Part shown: piece after piece, positions 12,416-22,743 of the stretch
How positions within the stretch are numbered: position 1 is the first letter of the stretch
Layout of the letters: every line of letters starts with the position of its first letter
Assembly: GCF_002878395.1 (NCBI RefSeq)
Contig: NC_061121.1
Span: 138,151,671-138,215,670 of the forward strand
Reading direction: 5' to 3'
Origin: Capsicum annuum
Lineage: Eukaryota > Streptophyta > Magnoliopsida > Solanales > Solanaceae
DNA: 64,000 nucleotides
The notes under the pieces: model-generated
Database searches by the model: none
What the model saw: only the letters and a program-made list of their open reading frames with translations
What the model was told of the DNA's origin: nothing
Made by a program: the position numbers and the translations under genes

Positions 12416-12429
12416 GCTCTGATACCAAT
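12416..12429 (-). other. PBS, initiator tRNA-Met type
   Basis: TTGGTATCAGAGC on the minus strand, immediately inside the LTR end. This is the common plant retrotransposon PBS. Confidence 0.9.
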
Positions 12430-13131
12430 TGTAGAAACCTTAGGGGTTACACCACTCTATAAGGGACCAGGTCTTGTAAGAAATATAAATAACACAAGAT
12501 TTAACGTGGAAACCCCTTTGCTCAAGGGAGTAAAAAACATGCTTGGCCTCACAAGCACCCAAAAATTCACTATAATCAAACTCCTGATTACAGTCTGTAA
12601 TGAACCTAACTCTAGGTTCTTCCTACTTATAATAACTCTACTACAAGTCTACCTTAGAACCTCTGCTAAAAAACTCTCAACACCAATTAACTCTAACCAA
12701 TTTTAGACTAATTCAACTCTGCCAAAGCTCTCTTAAAGCAAAAGTAAAATAACACTACTCTTATAACTTGAGTAATCCAATTACTATTCAAGACTCACTC
12801 AAGAACACTCATTTTTTTTGCATACAAGAAATAAGAACCTGCGCTATACTTGTGCAACTGGATTGAGTTTTTACCTCTCATAAATTTCACTCTTTAATTT
12901 TAAATTCTGCAAAAAACAGTTAACAAAGAAGCATCCTTTTTATTTTATAGTTGATATGATTAGGGCTAAAATGCTATTAGACCATGTGTCTCAAATAGTA
13001 AAAGCACCACCTACAATATTTGTTACATAATAGGACAAAACTGTGCAGATGCATGTCAACTGTACTGTTGCCTTAAAAATTTAGGGACCTGGTCCCTAGT
13101 AGTTATCTACTCATCATCAAAATAAGATACA
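12430..13131 (-). repeat. Sirevirus-like 5' LTR (702 bp)
   Basis: The minus strand starts TGTATCTTATTTTGATGATG at 13131 and ends GGTTTCTACA at 12430. The first 40 bp match the LTRs of the plus-strand copia element (37400, 42932). A perfect 15-nt palindrome AGGGACCTGGTCCCT lies at 13083-13097. The right flank is the 38-bp tandem array of element T; no matching duplication was found because the left end is lost. Confidence 0.85.
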
Positions 13132-13144
13132 TCAAAGATCGTAA

Positions 13145-13831
13145 TTTGAAAAGTAAAATCCCATTTTTTAGAAGGTTGTTGAGTTGAAAAGTAAAGTCCC
13201 ATTTTCTAAGAGGTTCATGAGTTAAAAATTGAAGTCTCATTATCAAAGAGGGTCTGAGTTAAAAGTAAAGTTTCATTTGCCAGGAGGATCCTAAGTTGAA
13301 AATTAAAGTCTCATTTTTAGGAGGGTCCTAAGTTGAAAATTAAAATGTTATTTTTTAGGAAGGTCTTGAGTTGAAAAGTAAAGTCCTATTTTCCAGGATG
13401 GTCCTTGGTTAAAAATTAAAGTTCCATATTCTAGGAGGGTCTTGAGTTGAAAAGTAAATCCCTATTTTTGAGGAGGGTCCTAAGTTAAAAAGTAAAGTCC
13501 CATTTTCCAAGAAGGCCCTAAGTTTAAAATTAAAGTCCCATTTTTCAGGAAGGTCCTAAGTTGAAAAGTAAAGCCCCATTTTTCAAAAGGTTTCTAAGTT
13601 GAAAATTAATGTTTCATTTTCAAGGAGGGTCCTAAGTCAAAAAGTAAAGTCCCATTTTTTTAGAAGGGTCCTGAGGTGAAAAGTAATATCCCATTTTCCG
13701 GGAGGGTCATCAGTTAAAATGTAAAATCCCATTTTTCAGAAGGTTCCTTAGTTGAAAATTAAAATCTCATTATCCAGGAGGGTCCAAAGTTGAAAATTAA
13801 AGTCCATTTTTCAGGAGAGTCCTGAGTTGAG
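13145..13831 (-). repeat. 38-bp minisatellite, 18 copies, 3' region of element T
   Basis: Unit of about 38 bp with words GAGTTGAAAAGTAAAG, CCCATTTT and AGGAGGGTCCT as written on the plus strand. Eighteen full units and one partial are readable without interruption. Units are diverged, mostly by substitutions with 1-bp length changes. Stretches alternate between AAAAGTAAAG and AAAATTAAAG variants, hinting at a 76-bp dimer. Tandem arrays in the 3' untranslated region are known for Tat-lineage elements, and the position fits. No unit-spacer pattern, so not a CRISPR. Confidence 0.9.
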
Positions 13832-16499
13832 AAACAATATTTAACATGAATAAAAGATTTTCCCTAGTTTTTACCAAAAAAAATTTGTGAGTGTTATCCA
13901 AATCATAACTATTTGGAAAATGAATGATGAAGAAGGTGAGCCAAGATCTTGAATAGCTTTAGAAAGTGTACCTTACAAGGGTAAAGTAAAATAAATTCTT
14001 ACTATAACTGTGATCTAGCAAGCCTGTATTGCAACATTGCTTCTTACATTGACAGAAGTGTAGAATTATACATTTTGATATCCAATCTTTGAAACCTTTT
14101 ATGAGAAGGCAACATTTCATTTCTGTTTCAAACTAAGAAAACTTGTGAGTTTGAAAACACTGTGAATGGTTTATTGCATTTGGCTTTTAGCGTGATTTCT
14201 CTTGCTCTGGTCATGTTCAGCTGTGTTTCAAACCGTTGATAGATATTGTTGACGTTTTGTACTATTTATCCCAGGTTCTGGCTACCAAAATTCTTTGACT
14301 CAAATCATATTTCTATTACATGAAGCCTTTGAATTTAACTTCTAATGCACCTTTTATATTTCTATGAGTCTCCAAACTATCAGATGATGATTATACATGG
14401 GTATTTTTCTTTATTTTGAATCATGTTATCATTGTGTATTGGCCTTTTGGCTTACTTTGTGCAATTGAAGGAGTTGGTAGCAAGTTTTGAAGTCTTTTCT
14501 CACTTGCCTTGACATGAATTTGACTCAAAGATACAATAAAAATGATGATTATGATTTTCCATTTGACACCAAAGACATAAAAACAAAATAAAAATATAGA
14601 AAGAAAAGAAAAGACAATAGGCATCCCTATTTAAGAAATAATGAAAAGAAAAACTTATCTGGGTGAGGTAGCCCTAGTGATTATGACATGCATTTTGAAT
14701 TAAGAAGCCTGATATTCTCATCCTAACCATTTATCGACTTTGTTAACTTATTGAATTTGAAATCAAACTACTCTTGAACGTGTTGCCTCTAGATGACAAA
14801 CCTCATTTGTCCAGCGACGCTCGAAAAAAAATTTTACCAGTACGCCTCTCTCATTTTCATTTTCTCTAAACTCATTCTCTCCCTATGGTCCTGTGAGGAT
14901 TTGCACCAATAAGACTCTTGTTTTCTATTTTCTCATTTCACTATCTTCTCACGGTAATCGTGTGGGTTTTCACCAATAAGACTATCTCCTTTTCATTTCT
15001 TTCATATTTTTTTATGATAATGAAGGAAAGTGGTGCCCAAAATATGTGACATCATATACCCATAAATGCTCCTCGATATTCTCAAAGATTGATCTGAAGT
15101 TTTTTTTTGGTTGTAACTTGGCTTTTGGATAGGGTTAGAAAGAAAGGGTGGTATGTGGCTCTAAATACATATAAAATAGGTTGAGACTTACAACTTTTGA
15201 ATATACTCATAAATAAAATAACTTTTATCCCAATTTCTTTGAAACTTGGTAACTTGAATTTTATACTTGATTGGACCAAACCACAGAGTAGGGTTAGAAA
15301 GCAAGGACGGTTTAAGGATCAAAATACACATAAAATGGGATAAGACTTACAGTTTTTAGAATCAACTCATGAAGAAAATAACTTTTGCCCCAATTTCTTT
15401 TAAACAAGGTAACTTATATTTTATACTTAGTTGGACCGAACCCCAGAGAAGGGCTACCTACATATCTTGTCATAGAAAGAATCAGGTCAAACATAGTTCA
15501 GGCATCTTGTTCTTTCGGTTGAGTTTCTTTTTTTATTGTTTTTCTCTCTTTTTAACTCCAACTTTGACCCTCTCTTTTTATTTTCTTTTTCTTTGACTAT
15601 TCTCTGTTTGAGACTTTTTTGACTATTTTTTTCTTGACACTTTTTATAACTCTATTTTTTTTTACACTTTTCTTCTTTTTTTTAATTTTTTCTAACTCTA
15701 TTTTGATTTTAAATGAAGGATACAAAAAAAAACTAAATATAAAGCTCAAAAGGGGTAAAAAAAGATGACACAATATTTGGATACTAGAATAAAATACCTT
15801 CGTTTTATTAATCCTTATAATGCAAGTAAATAACATGCAATCTGAGATTAGAAATTGAAGATCATACACATCTTTTTCAACATTGACCTTGACTATGCAT
15901 GTGTGTTGCTACTTCTTATGCACTTGTCTAACATGAAAGTCCATTTGTGTTCTACATTCCTCCCATTAATGGCACATGCCTTTTTGGATCTAACTTCCTT
16001 TTGCTTCTCCTGATAATGGAAACTATATATCCTCTAATTGATATCATTCAAAATTCTTGATATGGACCTTCTCATTAATGACCAAATCTTTTTTGTTTGA
16101 CAAAGTGATTGCCTTAATTCAATCAAGTGGGGCTTGAACTCAATCACCAAACATCTCAACACTTTACTTATTTCCTCATAGGCTTTTTCAATTTTAAATT
16201 CTTGGTTCAACATTTTAGGATAAAATGGATTTTAAGATCTGGATGAAAATTTAGCATGCATATCATATCATTAAATTCACCATAGAAATAATCATGTAAA
16301 GAAAATAAAGACAAATAAATAATATATAATGAAATAAAAAAGCAAAAGGGACACATTTTGTTGATAGAAAAGATAGAAGAGTTTGAACAGAATCAACAAA
16401 AAAATTAAGACAAGATATATCCCAAACTAAAAATCTTGGAATAATTCTGATAACAAAAAGAAAAACAAAACAGACTACCAAAACTCCCTTGCTCATGGG
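13832..16499 (-). other. Non-coding interior of element T
   Basis: No gag or pol motif in any frame. Contains pyrimidine-rich blocks (14830-15010, with CACCAATAAGACT twice, and 15500-15700) and the tandem duplication at 15131-15449. Open frames here are short and AT-driven. Probably the 3' untranslated region of T or sequence left after deletion of pol. Confidence 0.5.
15131..15449. repeat. Direct tandem duplication, two units of about 160 bp
   Basis: Units start AGGGTTAGAAAG at 15131 and 15290. Each runs through ATAAAAT(A/G)GG, GACTTACA, a CCCAATTTCTTT block and TTGGACC(A/G)AACC to CAGAG. Diverged, so the duplication is old. Confidence 0.8.
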
Positions 16500-17600
16500 G
16501 AGCGGAGTGACTTTTAAATTGTTGACCTTGATATCTTAGCCACTGATTTGCATGTCAGCATTAATGAATTCTCTGTAATCATTGCTACATCATCATTTTT
16601 TCTTGTAGAACCTAAAGTATCCTGAACTATTCTGAATTTCCTAAGGTGTAGCCCTAAGGTCTACTTGACTTACAATTTTTCCAAACTTGATTCCATTTTC
16701 ACCATTTCTCTAATTATGAATATTTCAGCAAATTTTTTACCTATTACAAAAATTAGGTGCTTAAATTACTCAAGAACTGGTTCTTAGAGGAATAAATCAA
16801 TCATATCCATCTCTTTCATTGGTGGCTTGTCATAGCATCTTGCTCCCTCCACCTAATAACATATTTACGAGAACTTTCAACGGTTTTTTTCTCATGTTGG
16901 AAAGTGTGGCACTATCTTGCACTATGTAAATATTATATTAAAATTTCTTGATAAAATCTTGAGCTATTCCTTTCCAACTATGCTAATGAGAGACATGTTG
17001 ATTGATAAATCATTCTGAAGTTATCTCCGTCAGACTCTCTCCAAAGTAAGTCACAATTATTTTTTGTTTTTTCTCTAATCCTCTTAGTTGAATACAAGAC
17101 CTTTTCAAATGGACCAAAGGATCACTGTGGTCCTCGTACATGTCCAATTCTGGTGTTTTAAAACCTAGAGTCAAGTGAACATTGGGTAACATATGCAAAT
17201 CCTTGTAAGAAACACTCCTTTTCCCTCTCATACGTTGAATGTCTCTCATATTTTGCTCCAAACTTCTCACCTTCATGGCCTTCTCTTCTTGTTTCTTATT
17301 TTTAACAGTCTTCTTAATCATAATAATAAAATCATGTTGATGAGCATAATATCATGAGTTTGGGGATTTAAAAGTCAATTCATAGGGTTAGAATTGATCA
17401 TGAGTTTGCTCACCCATAGGTTTCTATATCATCAGTTGAGAGGCTGCAGTAGTTGGTACTATAGGAAAATAAAATGGATTATTTACGAGGGATACATTTA
17501 GAGGTTGTGTGGAAGAGGTCCCAAACATTCTATATACATTAGCATATGGGTCAAATCCAGATAGGTAAAGTGGATCCCTTGTTCAGGCCAAGTGGAAATT
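16500..17600 (-). pseudogene. Tat/Ogre-lineage gag remnant
   Basis: Read leftward: a Pro/Asn-rich N-terminal area with GFDPYANV (about 17530-17565), then EKAMKVRSLEQNMRDIQ, VSYKDLHMLPNVHLTLGFKT, DMYEDHSDPLVHLKR and VTYFGESLTEI (17010-17321). These match the typical order of Tat gag ahead of the capsid core. Broken frames continue with NMRKKPLK, PPMKEMDMIDLFL and IGKKFAEI (about 16780-16950). Several stops and shifts. It would form the particle. No protease or RT follows, so T cannot have been autonomous in this state. Confidence 0.8.
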
Positions 17601-18570
17601 AGAATAGTCACTTTTAAAAGTCCATAAATTAAGAAAGGTGGAGCTGCTCTATTTATTCAAGCATGGTATATTTCATCCATTTATTCTCTTAATAAGTTAT
17701 CTCTTTCATTGATGTGGATTCCAATGGACCTAATGTTGTATGGATAAGATACCAGCTTAACCATAAACCAACTACCTTACTAATATTTTGACTTTAGAGA
17801 TAACAAGTAGGGTTCAACATTTTCAAAACTTTTTTTTAGGAATATCACCAAACTCGATAAGGGTTGCCTACATATCTCTTCAACGTGATAATTAGGTGTG
17901 TGTAGTTCATGAAGACTATAAAAAAACTCTTTTTTCATTTTTTTAAAAGAATTTAAGGAAACAATCATAAATTTTGAGGAAAAAATTGCTCTCTTATGTC
18001 TCACTAAGTTGCCTAAAGTTGGTCAATAATCAAATGGGCCTTTAATTAAATGTCAAAGATCACATAGGATGCATATTTTAGTTATATAAAGAGAGAATCT
18101 ATCCTAGACAGACTGAGTTTCGCTAAGTTAAATGCATAAGATTTAGATAAAGTAGAGCCTAATAGGGATAGCCATGTCTGAGTTTTAGTTCCACTAAGTT
18201 TAACCTACTGGAGATAGGTATCTAAAATGGCTTACCCAAGAAAATACAAGTCTGAGAGGGACATCTGGGTCAGTAGCAGTGCTACTCTGCTTGTATTATT
18301 GGTCCAAACCCTGCCTAACATGTGCGACTAATAATCCTTTACTAGGTATCTTGACACTCCGACTTTATCTCAAGAATAAAGTAGGATACATACATTGTAT
18401 TCCTTTTATCCTATATTCTGGAGGGTTCATGAGAAAAGGCAGTTTATCATACAATTCAACAATATCAACACGATAAATGAGCAACAAGTAGCACACTAGT
18501 CACAAACATAGTATCCAAATAATTAAATCAAGTAAAAGTTAATACCTTAAAGCTCAAATTCTAATTATCC
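17601..18570 (-). other. 5' leader region of element T
   Basis: Lies between PBS and gag in element orientation. Only short open frames (for example 17780-18004) without recognisable domains. Confidence 0.5.
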
Positions 18571-18589
18571 CTACTAGAGTTGCCAAAGA
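18571..18589 (-). other. PBS of element T, Tat/Ogre type
   Basis: Minus strand TCTTTGGCAACTCTAGTAG directly next to the LTR end GGGGTGTTACA. Close to the TTGGCGACTC-type PBS of Ogre/Tat elements (tRNA-Arg reported for Ogre), with substitutions. Confidence 0.7.
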
Positions 18590-18975
18590 TGTAACACCCC
18601 GCTTTTTTAGTAGGTCGAAGGTTTTCCAGTTAAAGTGGCGACATAGAATAGGGATTATTTTACTTATAGATTCACTACTTGGAATTGAGTTATGGTGTTC
18701 CAAGTCAACTTTTCAAATCATTAATAAAAAATAACTCTTTATTTGTTTGCAAGAACATAAGACTGGGTAAGAAATTTTGTTGACCAAGAAAAGGGTATGA
18801 GTCATCCCTCGAGTCCCGTTGTTCTAGCACAATCGCTTTTATCAAACTATACTTGCCTTAAATTATTTTTGATAAACTATGTTTTTAGGACTTGATTCAC
18901 TCACTTTTTAATATACTAATAATATATGTCTATCTCTTGAATTAATCCAGTTAAAGTCAACTTCTAGAAAATCTT
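18590..18975 (-). repeat. Element T 5' LTR, first segment
   Basis: Begins TGTAACACCCC at 18590 (LTR 3' end on the minus strand). Contains GAGTCCCGTTGTTCTAGCAC, a block I associate with Solanaceae Tat-type LTRs. Interrupted at 18976 by element A. Confidence 0.7.
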
Positions 18976-20309
18976 TGTCGACGTGCATAGTTGTGATCTT
19001 AGGTGTATTTATATGCAACTAAGTGTCATAATCTCTACATAGTTAGCCTAGTTTTGAGGTCTTATTATGTGCATAATGAGTTAATATTCATAGAGTTGAG
19101 AAGCTAAGTGTTAAATCACTTGTTTATGATATTTAAGGTGAGTTTAAAACAAGTTTTAAATAAAAATGATCACTTAGAGTTTAGATGGAAAAACTAGTCT
19201 TACTAGCTTGAGCTATATGTTATTCTAGTTTATCTTGATGGATTCTATTATGTTTTAAGCACTAATTTGTGGCGTTTGATATTGTAGGATTCCATGTGAG
19301 ATGTTAAGGATGGATTATCTTGTTCCATCTGAGAAGTTAAGGTTGATATTTGAGATCATCTTGTTCTGACAATGATGGAATAGCACCCATGAAGTGAGGA
19401 ACTCAAAGCCATATAAATTGAGCTTACATGGACGAAATCTGAAAATTCTGAGCACAAGGGCATATCAAGCCCTCTAGACTCTGTTATAAGGGCATGTCAT
19501 GCCCTTAGATACAAACCAAAATGTCTAATTCTAGTGTGCATCCATGATAAGGGCATGCCATACCTCTATTACGCCAATGCAAGAGCATGGTATACCAATG
19601 GTTTCAAAATAGGTCTTTGATTCCAACTATAAATAAAACACTCCTATCTTACTGTAAAAATCTTGGATGACATTTGGGGACAGAAATACACTTGAGGAGG
19701 CTTCTATTAGAGCTCTAAATCTTTCTTTTTTATTTACATTTAGTTTTTATACATGAATTTCAATCTTGTGTTTCATTATAAGACCATAAGAGGCTAAACA
19801 CCCTCTTGTAGGGTTGAGGCCAAGGACATGATTACTTAGGTTTATAATTGAGTTAGTTTATGTTATTATCACTATTGTTTGTACATATATCCTTATTATT
19901 TTATGCATTCACAACCCTTTGGATAAACTTATATTTCTATTATGATCCCAGAAGGAGGAATAATAGATTAGAACATGGGATATATGGAGTGGGATCTTAA
20001 ACAGAGAGGAATCAAAGTTAATATTTGTGTTTAGGCTAGGAATATACCTAATTCTCCCCACTTGGTTCATATATAGAATGAAATATGAATGCACGTAACA
20101 TAGTTCTTGTATCCTCACTCAATGATGTAGTTATGGGGTTAAGTTAGATAGACCATTAGAGGCTCGAAAGACCATAGTCAAGCTATCAACCTCTTATTCA
20201 ACAACCAAGATAATTAATTGAACAAACGAGATTGTATGGCTAAGTTAGATTGCTCATAGTGCCTTAACCCTTGATTTATTCCCATTATAGTTCAAGCACT
20301 TTATATTAT
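18976..20309 (+). repeat. Element A 5' LTR, first part
   Basis: Aligns by eye with 25306-25461 and then 35244-36360. Holds inverted repeats at 19455-19590, such as AAGGGCATGTCATGCCCTT and AAGGGCATGCCATACC. Interrupted after position 20309 by the solo LTR. Confidence 0.85.
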
Positions 20310-22602
20310 TGTAATACCCCAAACTTTTTCTAGCTTAAATTCATTCCTAGAATGTTAAGGGATGTTTTCCAAAATGAATAATATTTTTTTCATATAGAAT
20401 TTTCTAGATTTTAACTTTTCATTGTGTCGGAAATTGAATAAGGTTTCCATCAATACTAAATTTGCCCAAATCCAACACTTGGTGAAGAAGTTAGAGCATT
20501 TTTGGGCAGACAACGCATAGCGGTGAAGGACAATTTCATAGTTGTTACTTTCCAGTGGACCACCATGATGTTGGTGCATCGCGGTAAGATCCAAATTCCC
20601 ATTTTTCAATTTTCAGTAGACTTCCATGATTTTGGTGCATCACAGAGAAGTCCATTTTCCCAATGGTTGAATTTCAGTAGTCCAATGCTATAGTGGCGTG
20701 TCGCATCGAAAGCCAAACTGGCATTTCTATAAGTCACCACGATGGTGGCATGTCGCTTTGAAATTCTAGGTCCCAATTTTCAGAATACAATGGGACAATA
20801 TGATAGCTCCGCATCATGGAGGTCCCTAATTTCCCATTCGTCAGTTTCCAGTGAGCTACTGCGATAGTGGCTTTCGTGGTGGCCCATTAACCATCCAAAC
20901 ACAAGATTTAAGTCTATTACATGCATTTTATGATATAGTCCTCAAAATTTCTCTCAACCAAAAACCTAAACTTCAACAATCAACCTCAAGAATCCCAAGA
21001 TTCCACCACTCTTTTTCCAAATTAATTCAAGATTCAATATTCCCAACACAAGAATTCCAAGAACCATCATTCAAGAGCACAAATAGCATCTCAAAAGCAA
21101 ACTTGTTCATCTATTTCATCATCCAAGGTTTGTGGGATTTTGAACAAGGATAAATCTTTCCTCCTTGTGCCCAAAAACTTACTTTAAATTACAAATTTAT
21201 GAGTTTTCTATGATTTCTCGTGAAATTTAAGTTAGGGTTTATACCCAATGTTGCTAATTGAATGATTTTGAGATTTTAAGTGATTTGGATATTGAATTAC
21301 ATGTCTACTTTCAAAAATTTAATGCGTATGATCATATTTTCCAAATTTTAAGTCGAATTATGAATATTTGTATTATCAAGCATGGACCTTATGGTGTTTG
21401 ACATGAAATTGAATCATGGGTCAATAAGCCCAAGTTTGTATATTGACATTTCAATAATGACTATGTTTTAAGCATCCAATGATTAGTTATTTTTAGATTT
21501 TGATAAAGAAAGTTGATCTATTGATCCAAGCAAAGATAGGAATCCACATTATTCATATAGTTTATGATTTAAAGCAAAAAGAAGTATAATTGGTTTTCAT
21601 TATAAACCCTTGTACTGTTTTAAGGTGGATTTCTTAAAAGTTCTGAGCAATAACTATGGGAGTAGTATTTACACTGAGTTGGGTATGATTCCAAGGTATC
21701 ATGTCCCAGAACTACATGCCACCATAGGTTTCTAATTTGCCCATAGTGGGATAAGATAGTGATCACTTAAGTTAAGGTTCTATTTTGATGGCAAGGATAG
21801 AACAGCTCTCCCAAACATGGGCAAGACGTTGGACTCCATGTCAGCTCACATGATTTATGTCGGTTAGAAGAAACTCCCTAAGTCCCAAAGTTCCAAGATT
21901 TCCCAAGGCTCTCAAAGCTTCTAAGTTTCAAAAAAAAGAATGATAGAAAAGCTTTTATAAGACTAATTGTTATGACTCACTAGATTTCAAGTATGATTTG
22001 TTATTGATGATTTTATATTTTGGTATTTTAGATAATTAAGCTTATGTGAGTCATATACATCCATCATGCTTTTACTTTGTAATTACGATGATGTCTTACT
22101 TATGCATTACACCCCAATATACTCAGTACATCCTCAAAGTGCTGATCCACATATGTCTATGTGCTACATTGTCTTATAATGTAGGTTCAGGTGCTTAGTA
22201 TCAATAGCGTGAGTAGTTCGAGCATCTCTATCTATTCTCCCACAGTTGGTGAGTTCTTATGATTCGAGGGCCTACTTCTTTGGATTTCCAGCTTTCATAG
22301 TAATTGAGTTATCGCTTTTAGTTTAGTCTAAGTCAGTTGGGGGTCTGTCCCAATGGCTCTCTAGTTCATTAGTAGTAGAGGATTGTCAAACTATGAGTTT
22401 ATTTATAGACTTTCAGTATTTGCTATTCAGATAGTATCTTCAGTTTATTCAATTTAGTTTTGATATGATATAGCATTATTTCTTAAGTAGATTATCTTGA
22501 AGTAAGGCTCATACCTAGTAGAAAGCTTAAAGGGTTAGCTTGGAGCTACTCATAGCCTTGAGCACCGTGTGACTTCTCGAGATCAAATTTTGAGGTGTTA
22601 CA
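20310..22602 (+). repeat. Solo LTR of a Ty3/gypsy element (2293 bp)
   Basis: Starts TGTAATACCCC and ends GAGGTGTTACA. Flanked by ATTAT at 20305-20309 and ATTAT at 22603-22607, an exact 5-bp target duplication. Sequence on both sides joins into a continuous element A LTR, matched at 36380-36410. No internal domain remains, so the parent was removed by LTR-LTR recombination. Related to the LTR fragment at 5812-7190. Donor-like CCAAG/GTTTGT at 21123-21133. Confidence 0.95.
20540..20885 (+). repeat. U3 tandem module of the solo LTR, about six copies
   Basis: Imperfect units of roughly 55-70 bp, each with a TTTTCAGT(A/G) lead, a CACCACGATGGTGGCATGTCGC-like core and a CCCATTT tail. The best unit contains CACCACGATGGTG, an inverted repeat with a 3-nt centre. 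Ends about 30 bp before an open leader region. Confidence 0.7.
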
Positions 22603-22607
22603 ATTAT

Positions 22608-22743
22608 CGTATTATTTAATTAGAATTAGTCTAATTTGGTGAATAGTTAATCGACAAGTGTTTGTGGGATCGATACTTGGTTTTCAAAGTCTACTTTACT
22701 ACTTGGTTGACCACGTACACTTGTGTGTGTGCTAGGATGCAAT
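22608..22743 (+). repeat. Element A 5' LTR, last part
   Basis: Continues the LTR after the ATTAT duplication: ATTAGTCTAAT, GACAAGTG, GGGATCGATACTTGG and GCTAGGATGCAATA, paralleled at 36410-36529. Confidence 0.85.

Larger units (their letters stand above)
8600..13131 (-). mobile_element. Sirevirus-like Ty1/copia element, partial, minus strand
   Basis: From right to left: LTR 12430-13131, PBS 12416-12429, UBN2-type gag, coiled-coil tail, a possible protease trace near 10240-10300 and an additional downstream ORF at 8640-9300. RT, RNase H and integrase domains were not found, and the left LTR is missing. Palindromes of the type GGGACCAGGTCCC recur at 9930, 10173, 10744, 11468, 12463 and 13083. 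The coiled-coil gag, downstream ORF and palindromes are Sirevirus traits. Inserted next to the 38-bp array of the Tat-lineage element. Confidence 0.8.
13132..18975 (-). mobile_element. Tat-lineage (Ogre-like) Ty3/gypsy element T, deleted, minus strand
   Basis: The minus-strand order from the right is LTR end (18590), PBS, leader, gag remnant, long non-coding region, tandem array. No protease, RT, RNase H or integrase was seen. The LTR of T is interrupted at 18976 by element A, resumes at 36530 and is interrupted again at 36769 by element D. The left end was cut by the copia insertion at 13131. Lineage rests on gag and PBS type. Confidence 0.75.

Noticed and set aside
12416..12429. tRNA-like matches at PBS sites (also 32451, 38161, 54341)
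   Set aside because: Only the short 3'-acceptor complement is present, next to LTRs; these are primer-binding sites, not tRNA genes.
13145..13831. Regular repeats resembling a CRISPR array
   Set aside because: Units are adjacent without spacers, diverge from each other, and lie in a plant retroelement.
20851..21153. 100-codon open frame in the solo LTR
   Set aside because: Sits in the presumed LTR leader, low-complexity and without conserved counterpart; the similar frame at 45135-45335 in E has unrelated sequence and is not kept in its 3' LTR.
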